Origin: Pedobacter fastidiosus
GTDB taxonomy: Bacteria; Bacteroidota; Bacteroidia; Sphingobacteriales; Sphingobacteriaceae
DNA length: 64,000 nt
NCBI RefSeq assembly: GCF_014306625.1
Contig: NZ_JACRYL010000002.1
Coordinates: forward strand, 230,922-294,921
Reading direction: 5' to 3'
Below are positions 15,673 to 24,881 of this stretch, one piece after another. Numbering within the stretch: position 1 is the stretch's first letter; every line of letters starts with the position of its first letter. The notes beneath the pieces are model-generated. The model worked only from the letters and a program-made list of their open reading frames with translations. It was not told the origin of the DNA and did not search any database. A program made the translations under genes and the position numbers.

Positions 15673-16645
15673 TATCGAAATGTTTTTTATTTTTAATTAC
15701 AATATCCGGCGTCCAAACAATCTCCTTTCTAAATGCTTCTGCTCTAACAGGGCATTCGGTCATGTGGCAATAATGGCAACATTCTGGCAAGCACGGATCG
15801 GCATGAATAAAAAGTTCTGCCTTTCGAAAACCGTTTTTATTAATCAGTTCATCAATTTGAGAAATCTCCTTGTGAACTTTATTTAAATCGAAATAATAAG
15901 GTAAGGTAACATGGCAATCGATATGAAATTCGGGCCCATATTGCTGCGTACGGAGGTTGTGCACATCAATCCAAGGTTTGTGTCTATTCTTCTGTAAAAC
16001 ATCAACTACTTCCTCAACCAAGGTAAAATCACTTTCATCCATTAGCCCACCAACTGAACCACGAGTAAGTTTGTAGCCTGAGTAAACGATGTAAAAGCCG
16101 ACCAGAACAGACAATAAACTATCCATCCAAATTATCCCAGTTAACTGAATTAAAATTAAGCCTACAACTATCGCCGCACTCGTATAAGTATCCGTTAATA
16201 AATGTTTACCATCGGCTTGTAAGGTAACCGAATGCTGATCTTTACCCACGTTTATTAAATACAGGCCAACAATCATATTAATTAGGCCTGTAATACCAAT
16301 AATCAATGTACCTTCCAATAAATTACCAACTTGATGTGGGTAGGCAAGATTGTAAGATGATTTAAAAATAATGATCACTCCAGCAATCAAAATCAAAATC
16401 CCCTCTACAAAAGCAGAGAAAAATTCTACTTTCCCATGTCCGTAGGGATGGTTTTCATCACGCGGTTGTGTACTTAAATAAATGCTGTAAAATGCAAAAC
16501 TGCCTGCAATTACATTTACAATACTTTCTGCTGCATCGGTTAAAATAGCGTTAGATTCAGTAATAAAATACGCCACAAATTTAGCCAGCATTAACACAAC
16601 ACTTACCACCAACGAAATTACAATAGCTTTCTTTTTAACCGTCAC
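15659..16645 (-). CDS. cation diffusion facilitator (CDF) exporter with Cys-rich tail
   Basis: A 328-aa inner-membrane divalent-metal/proton antiporter with six membrane segments. Metal-site residues are seen as D37 (AILTDAAES), HPYGHGK at 66-72 and H148/D152 (KHLLTD). After the cytoplasmic dimerisation domain comes a cysteine cluster, CLPECCHYCHMTECPV (285-300), which could form an extra zinc-binding site. It leads the minus-strand unit with the Nudix gene and bioA, and is divergent from the aminotransferase gene. Confidence 0.88.
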   Translation of the reverse strand: MTVKKKAIVISLVVSVVLMLAKFVAYFITESNAILTDAAESIVNVIAGSFAFYSIYLSTQPRDENHPYGHGKVEFFSAFVEGILILIAGVIIIFKSSYNLAYPHQVGNLLEGTLIIGITGLINMIVGLYLINVGKDQHSVTLQADGKHLLTDTYTSAAIVVGLILIQLTGIIWMDSLLSVLVGFYIVYSGYKLTRGSVGGLMDESDFTLVEEVVDVLQKNRHKPWIDVHNLRTQQYGPEFHIDCHVTLPYYFDLNKVHKEISQIDELINKNGFRKAELFIHADPCLPECCHYCHMTECPVRAEAFRKEIVWTPDIVIKNKKHFDNELL

Positions 16646-16732
16646 AAGGATTTTTTTTCCAAAAATACGGTTATCAGATAAATTAAATGAGAAAAACTCT
16701 GTCTTTTTTAGTGCAGAATAATATTTGGTTTA

Positions 16733-16740
16733 TATATTTG
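16733..16740 (+). promoter_or_regulatory. -7 box TATATTTG of the aminotransferase gene
   Basis: An exact TAnnTTTG match 18 bp before the ATG at 16759, giving a very short leader. No good -33 element at the usual distance. Confidence 0.45.
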
Positions 16741-16758
16741 CGCTCAAAGTAATTAACC

Positions 16759-17955
16759 ATGAGCACCTTATCCAAAAGAATCAACAGTCTATCAGAATCT
16801 GCAACACTTAAAATGACCAAACTTGGCCGTGAATTATCTGCCAAAGGGGTTAATGTAATAAGTTTAAGTGTTGGCGAACCCGATTTTAATACGCCTGATC
16901 ACGTTAAAAATGCTGCTAAAAAAGCATTAGATGAAAATTATACTCGCTATTCGCCAGTTCCAGGATATCCAGAACTTCGCCAAGCAATTGCGAACAAGCT
17001 TAAAACAGAAAACAACTTAGATTACGATGCTTCACAAATCGTGGTTTCTACGGGTGCCAAACAATCTCTTTCGAATGTTATTTTAACGTTGATTGATCCT
17101 GATGATGAAGTGATAATCCCTACTCCATATTGGGTTTCTTATTCGGAAATGGTTACGCTGGCAGAAGGAAAATCTGTTTTCATTAATACAGACTTAGAAA
17201 GTAATTTCAAAATTACGGCTACGCAATTAGAAGCTGCAATTACGCCGAAAACAAAATTGTTCATGTTTTCTTCTCCTTGCAACCCAACAGGTTCAGTTTA
17301 TAACAGAGAAGAATTAGCTTCGTTGGCTAAGGTTTTTGAAAAACATCCAAATATTTTCATCCTATCTGATGAGATTTATGAACACATCAACTTTGTGGAT
17401 AAACATGAATCTATCGCTCAATTCGAAAGCATTAAAGACCGCGTAATTATCGTAAACGGATTTTCTAAAGCTTTCGCTATGACTGGGTGGCGCTTAGGTT
17501 ACATTGCTGCGAATAAAGAAATTGCCGCTGCCAATGATAAACTTCAAGGCCAAACAACTTCAGGAACTTGTTCAATTGCACAAAGAGCTGGTATTGTTGC
17601 ATACGAACAAGGTTTGGAAAGTGTATTGGAAATGAAAAAAGCCTTTTTACGCCGTAGAGAACTTGTTTATAATTTATTAAACGAAATTCCGGGAGTTAAA
17701 ACAAACCTGCCTGATGGTGCTTTTTATTTCTTCCCAGAAATTAGCTCCTTCTTTGGCAAAAAAGATGCTGATGGAAATGTAATTAAAGATTCATCAGATT
17801 TATCTCTTTATCTATTAAATGTTGGACACGTAGCAACTGTTGGTGGCGATTCATTTGGCAACAACAATTACATTCGTTTGTCTTACGCTGCATCAGATGA
17901 GAGCTTGGTAGAAGCACTTAAAAGAATAAAAGAAGCATTGGCGAAATTAAACTAA
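16759..17955 (+). CDS. class I pyridoxal-phosphate aminotransferase (aspartate aminotransferase type)
   Basis: A 398-aa aminotransferase of subgroup I-gamma. Landmarks are SVGEPDFNTP (37-46), YSPVPGYPELR (64-74), the cofactor-contact D204 (LSDEIYEHI), the catalytic K237 (GFSKAFAMTGWRLGY) and a C-terminal Arg (NNYIRLSYA) for the substrate carboxylate. Aspartate/2-oxoglutarate is the likely pair, but aromatic or prephenate activity occurs in the same family. It is monocistronic with its own -7 box and terminator. Confidence 0.9.
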   Translation: MSTLSKRINSLSESATLKMTKLGRELSAKGVNVISLSVGEPDFNTPDHVKNAAKKALDENYTRYSPVPGYPELRQAIANKLKTENNLDYDASQIVVSTGAKQSLSNVILTLIDPDDEVIIPTPYWVSYSEMVTLAEGKSVFINTDLESNFKITATQLEAAITPKTKLFMFSSPCNPTGSVYNREELASLAKVFEKHPNIFILSDEIYEHINFVDKHESIAQFESIKDRVIIVNGFSKAFAMTGWRLGYIAANKEIAAANDKLQGQTTSGTCSIAQRAGIVAYEQGLESVLEMKKAFLRRRELVYNLLNEIPGVKTNLPDGAFYFFPEISSFFGKKDADGNVIKDSSDLSLYLLNVGHVATVGGDSFGNNNYIRLSYAASDESLVEALKRIKEALAKLN

Positions 17956-17976
17956 CCAGCCAAAAGCTTTACAAAA

Positions 17977-18017
17977 AAATCCCTCGTTAACTTATATTAG
18001 CGAGGGATTTTTTTTGT
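17977..18017. terminator. bidirectional terminator between the aminotransferase and ABC permease genes
   Basis: The arms aaatccctcg (17977-17986) and cgagggattt (18001-18010) are perfectly complementary, with A7 before and T8 after. It serves convergent genes. Confidence 0.9.
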
Positions 18018-18167
18018 TGAAAACGAAAGCAAGAATTCCATCTGAAACTTTGCCCTTCTTTCCGTTGCAAGTCCTCAGCAATCGTTCCTCCTGCTTCCGG
18101 GCTTTCCACTACAATAAGGTTTATTTAACATGGCATTTGTGCATTGAGAAACCAAGAAAAGCTATTT

Positions 18168-19409
18168 CTAGCTTCTTATTGCTTCTACAGGATCTAGTCT
18201 CGAGGCAGCATAAGCCGGCCAAAAGCCAGAGATTGTTCCGATAACTACTGAAATTCCAATGCCAAGGATAATATTATTTAAACCCAAAATTACTTCAAAG
18301 CCAGAAACAGCCGTAATAACTTTGGCAAAGAGAAAAACAAAAAACAGCCCGAGTAATCCGCCTAAAATACAAAGGGAGATTGATTCGAATATAAATTGAA
18401 GTAAAATAAAGTAATTTTTCGCACCCAATGATTTTTGGATACCTATAATATTTGTCCGTTCTTTTACAGATACGAACATGATGTTTGCGATACTAAATCC
18501 ACCCACTAAAATAGAGAAACCACCAATTACCCAACCTGCAATGTTTACCATATTAAACATGGTATCGAGTTGGTTAGAAATCATTGTTGTTTTATTAAGT
18601 GCAAAATCGTCTTCCTGTCCCGGTCTAATTCTATGAATGGAGCGCATTAAACCTGTTAACTCACTTTCAACTTCTTCTAATGATACTTTCGTAGAGCCCC
18701 TAACCGTAATTTGAGGATTGTATCTTTCGTTCTGAATATCTAAAATTCCTTTAGCAAAGTTAATTGGAATGTTAACGCTTTTATCTAGTGAAGTGCCGAG
18801 CATATCTTCACCCTCTTTTTTGAATACCCCAACTACGGTAACTCTCCTACCCAAAATTTGTGCTTGTTTCCCTATTGGATCCTCGCTCCCGAATAAACCT
18901 TCAGCAATATCAGCTCCCATTAAACAAACAGGAGATCCGTTTTTGCTCTCATTATCGGTAAAATATCTTCCAGCTTGAAGTTCAAAACTCCAAGTTTTAT
19001 TAAAATCTTGAGATGCTCCTGTAACGGAAATCCCTTCTACTGAACTACTTCTATATTTAATTGTTCTGTTCCCAGTAGAAATTTCAAAGGTAATGCCATC
19101 GGCATTTTCCATTCTATCGCGAAGCGAAGCAAAATCTCTTAAGGAAGGCTGAGGGCGGTTCATGTATTTCCACCAGGGATAATCGCCAAAAATCCATGGC
19201 CATTTTTGGACATAAATTGTATTAGAACCTAATTTATCAACGCTTGACTGCAATTTCGCACGAAAACTATCCACAGCAGAAAACACTGCGATAATGGTAA
19301 AAATACCTATCGTAATCGCCAAAAGCGATAACATTGTGCGCAATTTATTTTGACGCAAAGCATCAAATGCAAAACGGAAACTCTCGCCTATTAGCCTAAA
19401 GATTATCAT
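18168..19409 (-). CDS. MacB/FtsX-type ABC transporter permease
   Basis: A 413-aa inner-membrane protein. One N-terminal membrane helix (MLSLLAITIGIFTIIAVFSA, from residue 26) is followed by a large periplasmic MacB-PCD domain and three C-terminal helices typical of FtsX permeases. These transporters use mechanotransmission to move lipoproteins, peptides or toxins, or to drive periplasmic partners. No ATPase is adjacent; a matching ATPase of the LolD/MacB type lies 3.4 kb away at 22798 on the same strand. Whether the two pair is not shown. Confidence 0.88.
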   Translation of the reverse strand: MIIFRLIGESFRFAFDALRQNKLRTMLSLLAITIGIFTIIAVFSAVDSFRAKLQSSVDKLGSNTIYVQKWPWIFGDYPWWKYMNRPQPSLRDFASLRDRMENADGITFEISTGNRTIKYRSSSVEGISVTGASQDFNKTWSFELQAGRYFTDNESKNGSPVCLMGADIAEGLFGSEDPIGKQAQILGRRVTVVGVFKKEGEDMLGTSLDKSVNIPINFAKGILDIQNERYNPQITVRGSTKVSLEEVESELTGLMRSIHRIRPGQEDDFALNKTTMISNQLDTMFNMVNIAGWVIGGFSILVGGFSIANIMFVSVKERTNIIGIQKSLGAKNYFILLQFIFESISLCILGGLLGLFFVFLFAKVITAVSGFEVILGLNNIILGIGISVVIGTISGFWPAYAASRLDPVEAIRS

Positions 19410-19578
19410 AATTAAGGTTTAGACACAAAGGATATAAAAAGGTTACAGCTCATGATCAAAACTAATTATTTTTATAAGATCGGCGTACAATTCCGTTCAA
19501 TTTTTTGTAGAAATAACAATCAAAACATAATATAATTAATTGCGTTTGATAAAATACGGAAAAGAAAAATTAAATTCG

Positions 19579-19586
19579 TATTTTTG
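19579..19586 (+). promoter_or_regulatory. -7 box TATTTTTG of queA
   Basis: An exact TAnnTTTG match 23 bp before the ATG at 19609. It supports that ATG over the in-frame TTG at 19540, which would precede the promoter. Confidence 0.5.
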
Positions 19587-19608
19587 CACCTCAAAAAATT
19601 CATCAGGA

Positions 19609-20658
19609 ATGAAATTATCACAATTCAAATTCAACTTACCAGAATCTCTTATTGCCAATAATCCGGCCGAACAACGCGACGAAGCACGTTTGATGGTTTT
19701 GCATAAAGACAGCGGTAAAATTGAGCATAAAATATTTAAAGATGTTTTAGGTTATTTCGATGACCAAGACGTAATGATATTAAATAACACTAAGGTTTTC
19801 CCAGCTCGTTTATACGGAAACAAAGAAAAAACTGGTGCTACCATCGAGGTTTTCTTGTTACGTGAATTAAATAAAGAGTTACGTTTATGGGATGTTTTGG
19901 TAGATCCAGCTCGTAAAATTCGTGTTGGTAATAAATTATATTTTGGTGATGAAGATTTATTGGTTGCCGAGGTTGTAGATAACACAACTTCACGTGGCCG
20001 TACCATCCGTTTCTTATTTGAAGGAACTGACGAAGAATTTAGAAGAAACGTTGAAATTTTAGGTGAGACACCTCTTCCTAAATACATTAAACGTAAAGCT
20101 ACTGCGGAAGATAAAGAGCGTTACCAAACTATTTTTGCTAAACATGAAGGTGCTGTAGCAGCTCCAACTGCAGGCTTACACTTCAGTCGTGAGTTAATGA
20201 AACGCTTAGAACTTAAAGGAATTAACTTTGCTGAAGTTACTTTGCATGTTGGTTTAGGAACATTCAGAACCGTTGAAGTGGAAGATTTGACTAAACACAA
20301 AATGGATTCTGAACAGTTTATCATCGAGCCAAAAGACGCAGGTATTGTAAACAAAGCTCTAGAAGAAAAAAGAAAAATCTGTGCGGTTGGTACCACTTCA
20401 ATGCGTGCGATAGAATCTGCAGTTTCTGCAAACAGAACTTTAAAATCGGCTAACGATTGGACAAGTAAGTTTATCTTCCCGCCGTATGATTTCAGTATTG
20501 CAAACTCAATGATTACCAATTTCCACACACCAGAATCTACTTTATTGATGATGGTAAGTGCATTTGGTGGTTACGAAAACGTAATGAACGCTTATGAAGT
20601 TGCGGTAAAAGAAAAATATAAATTTTATAGCTATGGTGATGCCATGCTAATTATCTAG
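19609..20658 (+). CDS. queA: S-adenosylmethionine:tRNA ribosyltransferase-isomerase
   Basis: A 349-aa cytoplasmic enzyme that adds the epoxycyclopentanediol ring to preQ1-tRNA in queuosine synthesis. Family sequence is clear throughout: [15 protein letters not shown] at the start, [18 protein letters not shown], the [14 protein letters not shown] segment and [17 protein letters not shown] near the end. The start at 19609 gives the normal N-terminus; upstream codons have no family similarity and lie before the -7 box. ispD follows after a hairpin-containing gap. Confidence 0.95.
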   Translation: MKLSQFKFNLPESLIANNPAEQRDEARLMVLHKDSGKIEHKIFKDVLGYFDDQDVMILNNTKVFPARLYGNKEKTGATIEVFLLRELNKELRLWDVLVDPARKIRVGNKLYFGDEDLLVAEVVDNTTSRGRTIRFLFEGTDEEFRRNVEILGETPLPKYIKRKATAEDKERYQTIFAKHEGAVAAPTAGLHFSRELMKRLELKGINFAEVTLHVGLGTFRTVEVEDLTKHKMDSEQFIIEPKDAGIVNKALEEKRKICAVGTTSMRAIESAVSANRTLKSANDWTSKFIFPPYDFSIANSMITNFHTPESTLLMMVSAFGGYENVMNAYEVAVKEKYKFYSYGDAMLII

Positions 20659-20677
20659 AATAGATTCAAGTAATAAG

Positions 20678-20714
20678 AATCAAGTATCAAGACTATAATC
20701 TCGATACTTGATTC
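20678..20714. repeat. inverted repeat between queA and ispD
   Basis: The arms gaatcaagtatc (20678-20689) and gatacttgattc (20703-20714) are perfect 12-bp complements with a 13-bp spacer. A third partial copy (cttgatactt) follows. Similar 'caagtatcaag' repeats are common in Pedobacter gaps. It may stabilise or end the queA message. Confidence 0.65.
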
Positions 20715-20734
20715 TCAAATCTTGATACTTAATT

Positions 20735-21400
20735 ATGAAATACTACGCTATAATTGTAGCAGGCGGTTCCGGTAATCGGATGCAGACTGAAACCCCAAAA
20801 CAATTTCTTTTGCTTAACAACCTTCCGGTTTTAATGCATACTGTAAAAGCTTTTGCACAAAGTGATTCTCAACCCAAAATTTTAATCGTATTAAATCAAG
20901 AACAGCATAATTACTGGGCAAGATTGTGCGAAGAATTTAACTTTCGTGTTCCACATGAGGTTATTGCTGGAGGAGCTGAACGGTTCGATTCGGTAAAAAA
21001 TGCAATTAATTCTATAGAGGAAGATTGTTTTGTCGCTATACATGATGCCGTTCGTCCATTAGTTTCAAAAACACTCATAGATAACTGTTTTAAGCAGGCC
21101 GAAGAGTTGGGAAATGTAATTGCTGCTGTTCAATCTAGCGATAGTGTTAGAATGCTTAGAGCAGACAAAACCTCGGCTTTAAAACGCGATGAAATTTATC
21201 TTGTGCAGACTCCACAAACATTCAGTTTATCTATCCTTAAAGAAGCTTATACGCAAGAATTCAATAGTAATTTCACGGATGATGCCAGCGTGGTAGAATC
21301 TATTGGTTATGAAATCAACATTATCGAAGGAGAAAGAAACAATATTAAAATAACTTATCCAATAGATTTAGAATTGGCAGAGCTGTTATTGAAGAATTAA
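20735..21400 (+). CDS. ispD: 2-C-methyl-D-erythritol 4-phosphate cytidylyltransferase
   Basis: A 221-aa enzyme of the MEP isoprenoid pathway that forms CDP-methylerythritol. The nucleotide-binding start IIVAGGSGNRM (6-16), K22 (TPKQFLLL), the HDAVRPL motif and RDEIYLVQTPQTF are all present. It supplies the same isoprenoid pool used by idi and crtB at the window start, though it is not linked to them. A strong terminator follows. Confidence 0.94.
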   Translation: MKYYAIIVAGGSGNRMQTETPKQFLLLNNLPVLMHTVKAFAQSDSQPKILIVLNQEQHNYWARLCEEFNFRVPHEVIAGGAERFDSVKNAINSIEEDCFVAIHDAVRPLVSKTLIDNCFKQAEELGNVIAAVQSSDSVRMLRADKTSALKRDEIYLVQTPQTFSLSILKEAYTQEFNSNFTDDASVVESIGYEINIIEGERNNIKITYPIDLELAELLLKN

Positions 21401-21421
21401 AACAGATATTCCGTTCATTAA

Positions 21422-21455
21422 AAAAGGGAATCTCATTAATGAGGTTCCCTTTTAA
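21422..21455. terminator. terminator after ispD
   Basis: A near-perfect 16-bp inverted repeat (aaaagggaatctcatt and its complement, one G-U) is followed by T-rich sequence. It separates convergent ispD and the small membrane-protein gene. Confidence 0.8.
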
Positions 21456-21512
21456 GTTTTATTGATTTTTTAAGCAAAGCTTGAAAATCAATAATGCTCG
21501 CTTCTATATTTC

Positions 21513-21671
21513 TTAAGTTGCTCTGCCTATAACTTTAAGCAAGATTGCAATTACTGCGATCACCAATAAAACGTGGATTATTCCGCCAACTTCGCCGAAG
21601 CCGTGAAACACAAATCCTATGACCCAAAGTATTACCAATACTACTGCGACCAAATACAATAAATTTCCCAT
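21513..21671 (-). CDS. small lmo0937-family membrane protein
   Basis: A 52-aa peptide starting MGNLLYLVAVVLVILWVIGF with a second hydrophobic stretch (HVLLVIAVIAILLKVIG). Two membrane helices joined by a Gly-rich turn (HGFGEVGG) and a basic end match the short lmo0937-family membrane proteins common in Bacteroidota and often stress-induced. It is single, minus strand, between two terminators. The function is unknown. Confidence 0.75.
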   Translation of the reverse strand: MGNLLYLVAVVLVILWVIGFVFHGFGEVGGIIHVLLVIAVIAILLKVIGRAT

Positions 21672-21835
21672 AGTGTTAATTTTTTAGTTTAAAGTAAAAT
21701 ATGCTGTATTAACACACAGTGTTTGAGTTTTGTTTAAAATATGTAAATTATTTTTCAGTGAGCTTAAATTCTATATTGATAGAGTTAATCTTAAAATCTC
21801 TTTTATATTAAATTTCCAATTAAAAAAGGGCATAA

Positions 21836-21869
21836 AAAAACCTTCCAATTTTTAGATTGGAAGGTTTTT
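21836..21869 (-). terminator. terminator after the DUF2795 gene
   Basis: The arms aaaaaccttccaat and attggaaggttttt form a perfect 14-bp stem with a T-run on both strands. It lies 16 bp beyond the stop codon on the minus strand. Confidence 0.88.
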
Positions 21870-21885
21870 ATCTTTTTTTAGATTT

Positions 21886-22107
21886 TTAGTATTCATCCTC
21901 ATTAAAGAAGAAATCTTCTTTAGTTGGGTAATCTGGCCAAATTTCCTCAATAGTTTCATAAGGCTCGCCATCATCTTCTAATGCCTGTAAGTTCTCAATA
22001 ACTTCTACTGGGGCACCAGAACGGATACCGTAATCAATCAATTCATCTTTAGTTGCAGGCCATGGTGCGTCTTCCAAGTGCGATGCTAATTCTAATGTCC
22101 AATACAT
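21886..22107 (-). CDS. DUF2795 domain protein
   Basis: A 73-aa acidic protein (YWTLELASHLEDAPWPATKD at 2-21, then ELIDYGIRSGAP). This is the conserved short DUF2795-type protein found across Bacteroidota, ending in an Asp/Glu/Tyr-rich tail (PTKEDFFFNEDEY). No enzymatic motif is visible and its role is unknown. It follows the cobalamin adenosyltransferase gene on the same strand after 85 bp and ends at a strong terminator. Confidence 0.85.
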   Translation of the reverse strand: MYWTLELASHLEDAPWPATKDELIDYGIRSGAPVEVIENLQALEDDGEPYETIEEIWPDYPTKEDFFFNEDEY

Positions 22108-22192
22108 ATCTTCAATTCAATTAAATTCTTGTTCTTAATAATGCGCAAAGTATATTAAAATTTTTGAGCAAAACAAACTTATTTTTCCACTA

Positions 22193-22741
22193 TTAAATAC
22201 GCGGGATCCAAATGTTTTCTTCCGCTTTGCAATCCATGTTCAGTTTTCGTGCCAAAACAAATAAATAATCACTTAAACGATTCAAATAAACGGTTACGCG
22301 TTCATCTACAAAGCTATTTTCTGCAAGTTCGACAGTTAATCTTTCTGCCCTTCTACAAACGCAGCGGGCAATATGACAGTAAGAAACTACAGTATTACCT
22401 CCGGGTAGCACAAAATGCTTCAGTGCTGGCAGAATTTCGTTCATCGCATCCATCTCATTTTCCAATAATGTTATGTCAGAATCATGAAGATCTGGAATTT
22501 TCATTTTGGATTTTTCCGGATCGGCAGCCAAAGAAGCACCTACCGTAAATAATCTATCCTGAATTTCTTTGAGCAATTGTTGATGGTGAGGATCTATTTC
22601 CTGACACATAATTAGACCGATATACGAATTCAATTCGTCTACAGTTCCATAAGCCTCAATGCGTAAATGATATTTGGGTACTCGGGTTCCGCCAATTAAT
22701 GATGTTTGCCCCTTGTCTCCAGTTTTTGTATAGATTTTCAT
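22193..22741 (-). CDS. cob(I)alamin adenosyltransferase, PduO type
   Basis: A 182-aa trimeric enzyme that transfers adenosyl from ATP to cob(I)alamin. The N-terminal ATP loop KIYTKTGDKGQTSLIGG (2-18) and the C-terminal CVCRRAERL motif (arginine pair in ATP binding) are plain. It provides adenosylcobalamin, the cofactor expected for the CarH-like regulator at 2330, though the two are far apart. Probably in one unit with the upstream ABC ATPase. The gap between them contains a C-rich dispersed repeat. Confidence 0.93.
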   Translation of the reverse strand: MKIYTKTGDKGQTSLIGGTRVPKYHLRIEAYGTVDELNSYIGLIMCQEIDPHHQQLLKEIQDRLFTVGASLAADPEKSKMKIPDLHDSDITLLENEMDAMNEILPALKHFVLPGGNTVVSYCHIARCVCRRAERLTVELAENSFVDERVTVYLNRLSDYLFVLARKLNMDCKAEENIWIPRI

Positions 22742-22797
22742 TGCCCCTCGCCCCCTGAAGGAGAATTTATTTGTTATCCCAAGTTCCCTTTTAGGGG
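22742..22797. repeat. C-rich dispersed repeat (gccccctgaagg .. ttcccttttagggg)
   Basis: The gap consists almost wholly of two half-elements, gccccctgaaggaga and ttcccttttaggggt. The same halves recur at 26607-26645 and 26733-26758. This is a small dispersed repeat family. Confidence 0.6.
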
Positions 22798-23556
22798 TTA
22801 ATTAATTTTTTCCCAGTCCTTACCGCTTTCATTTAGTGCTTCCAAGCGTGGTGAAACCGATTTGATTTCCGTATTTGCATAATCATTTTCGATCAAACCA
22901 TCACGCATCCTTACAATACGATGGGCATGCTGAGCAATATCTTCTTCGTGGGTTACTAAGATAATGGTATTGCCTTTGCCATGAATTTCTTCTAGCAAAG
23001 CCATAATTTCTATAGAAGTTTTAGTATCTAAATTTCCTGTAGGCTCATCGGCAAGGATGATGGAAGGATTGTTAATTAATGCCCTTGCAACAGCAACACG
23101 CTGACGTTGACCACCTGATAATTCATTTGGCTTGTGATCCATACGATTGCCCAAACCAACATTTTCTAATGCTTTTGCTGCTCTCGCATCTCTATCCTTT
23201 TTACTTGCACCTGCATAAATTAATGGAAGCGCAACGTTATCCAAAGAGGTTGATCGTGGAAGTAAATTGAATGTTTGAAAAACAAAACCGATTTCCTTAT
23301 TGCGAACTTCTGCAAGCGCATCATCAGACATTTGACTCACATTGGTTCCGTTTAATATGTAGGTACCGCTAGATGGTGTATCTAAGCAACCTAAAATATT
23401 CATCAAAGTTGATTTACCAGAGCCAGAAGGCCCCATTAATGCCACAAATTCTCCTTTGTTAATATCTAAAGAAACTGATTTTAAAGCATGGATAACTTCT
23501 GATCCGATTACATATTTACGGCCAATCTCTTTTATGGTAATAAGTGGTTTCTCCAT
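22798..23556 (-). CDS. LolD/MacB-type ABC transporter ATP-binding protein
   Basis: A 252-aa ATPase with Walker [10 protein letters not shown] (42-50), Q-loop in [10 protein letters not shown], signature LSGGQ (146-150), Walker B IILADE (166-171) and H-loop VTHE. The subgroup matches MacB/LolD ATPases that work with FtsX-fold permeases, such as the one at 18168. The immediate neighbours are unrelated (gatC upstream, adenosyltransferase downstream), so the partner is uncertain. Confidence 0.92.
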   Translation of the reverse strand: MEKPLITIKEIGRKYVIGSEVIHALKSVSLDINKGEFVALMGPSGSGKSTLMNILGCLDTPSSGTYILNGTNVSQMSDDALAEVRNKEIGFVFQTFNLLPRSTSLDNVALPLIYAGASKKDRDARAAKALENVGLGNRMDHKPNELSGGQRQRVAVARALINNPSIILADEPTGNLDTKTSIEIMALLEEIHGKGNTIILVTHEEDIAQHAHRIVRMRDGLIENDYANTEIKSVSPRLEALNESGKDWEKIN

Positions 23557-23610
23557 GTTTTTTCTTTTTTAGACAAGCGCAAAGGGTGAGATGTTACAAT
23601 CGTTTGAAAA

Positions 23611-23901
23611 TTACTTTTCAATAATCTTCGGTACCATAAAAAATTGATCAGAATGTTTAGCCGAATTTTTTAAGCCGTCTTCCATAGAGATTTCCTGTTT
23701 TACAACATCTTCTCTAAAAACATTTACAGCTTCATTCATGTAAACCAAAGGTTTTACGTTTGAGGTATCCAGCTCATTTAACTTTTCCATAAATGATAAA
23801 ATTTTATTCATTTCTGGAATCAGTGTATCAACTTCCTTTTCATCGATATGAATTCTAGCCAAATCGGCTATCTTATAAATGGTCTTTGCGTCTAAATTCA
23901 T
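23611..23901 (-). CDS. gatC: Asp-tRNA(Asn)/Glu-tRNA(Gln) amidotransferase subunit C
   Basis: A 96-aa subunit that tethers GatA and GatB in the tRNA-dependent amidation complex. The helix KIADLARIHIDEKEVDTLIP (10-29), the central KILSFMEKLNELDTSNVKPL and LREDVVKQ-like segment (FREDVVKQE) are typical. It overlaps plsC by 4 bp (ATGA), showing translational coupling. gatA and gatB are not in the window. Confidence 0.93.
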   Translation of the reverse strand: MNLDAKTIYKIADLARIHIDEKEVDTLIPEMNKILSFMEKLNELDTSNVKPLVYMNEAVNVFREDVVKQEISMEDGLKNSAKHSDQFFMVPKIIEK

Positions 23902-24629
23902 ATCTCTACTAACTTACTATCAATCAATTGGAAAACCTTTTCTTTTAAAACATCAGAATCAACATCGGCCAATTCTGAAGTATTTATGGGTTTGTGGACG
24001 TAAATATCGCAAATTCCCGGCTTACTTCCATATTTAGCACCGTCATCCCAATTAATTTTCCAAACATTAGTAATGCTCACCGGTACGAGCGGAATGTTTT
24101 TATCAATAGCCAAGCGAAATGGCCCATTTTTAAACTCCCCTAATTTTGGTGGGTAATGATCATCTATTTTCCCTTCTGGAAAGATAACCAAGCTCATCCC
24201 CTTTTCTAAATTTTCGCCTGCTTTTTTAAAAGCTCTAAATGCAGAGATTTTGCTATCTCGATTTACAGAGATATCAATGGTTTTAAAGAAGATCCCCAGA
24301 ACTGGATTATTTAACAATTCATCCTTCCCCATAAAATGAAATTTTCCATGGCACATGATGCAAAAAACCATGATATCTAAATTTGAAGTATGGTTTGCAC
24401 AGTAGATATAAGTTTGGTTGTAATCTAATTTTTGCTCGTATTGATAATTAAAAACAACCCCCGAAAAAAGACTACACAGAAAACTATTGGCCTTTCTGCA
24501 AAAATTAAGAATGGCATAATATTTCGGATCCCGCGAGGTAAGGTAGTACATCGGATAAAAAAGCATGAAGAAAAAGAGTATCCAAAATAAAAACCATATT
24601 CGGTGTACTTGCCTTAAAAAGTGGATCAT
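23898..24629 (-). CDS. plsC: 1-acyl-sn-glycerol-3-phosphate acyltransferase
   Basis: A 243-aa membrane-bound enzyme making phosphatidic acid. There is an N-terminal hydrophobic anchor (IWFLFWILFFFMLFYPMYYL, 11-30), the catalytic H80xxxxD85 (NHTSNLD), the acceptor-binding FPEGK (150-154) and a later VPVSI. Length and motif spacing are normal. It is the first gene of a minus-strand run with gatC, the ABC ATPase and the adenosyltransferase. Confidence 0.92.
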   Translation of the reverse strand: MIHFLRQVHRIWFLFWILFFFMLFYPMYYLTSRDPKYYAILNFCRKANSFLCSLFSGVVFNYQYEQKLDYNQTYIYCANHTSNLDIMVFCIMCHGKFHFMGKDELLNNPVLGIFFKTIDISVNRDSKISAFRAFKKAGENLEKGMSLVIFPEGKIDDHYPPKLGEFKNGPFRLAIDKNIPLVPVSITNVWKINWDDGAKYGSKPGICDIYVHKPINTSELADVDSDVLKEKVFQLIDSKLVEI

Positions 24630-24881
24630 AGATAAATCAAAAATATAAATTAGTTTGATATTTCATAACTCGGAATAAATAAGGTGTTTTATTTGTACCA
24701 CCTAAAAAACCTGAGATCATCTAAGGTGGATGGGTGATTTAAACCAGTTGAAAAAGGTCAACTAATTTGAATTAAGACGTTCCATTAATACATCCAGCTA
24801 AACTTGGTAAGTTAATAGAATCTGATAAAATTAAATCTATAATATACTTTGCTAGTAATTTATTTTTAATTTCGTGCCATT

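Noticed and set aside
18013..18167. Possible ORF or IS remnant in the gap after the aminotransferase terminator
   Set aside because: The stretch tccgttgcaagtcctcagc..ggctttccactacaa looks like a dispersed-repeat fragment but I see no second copy in the window and no coding signal.
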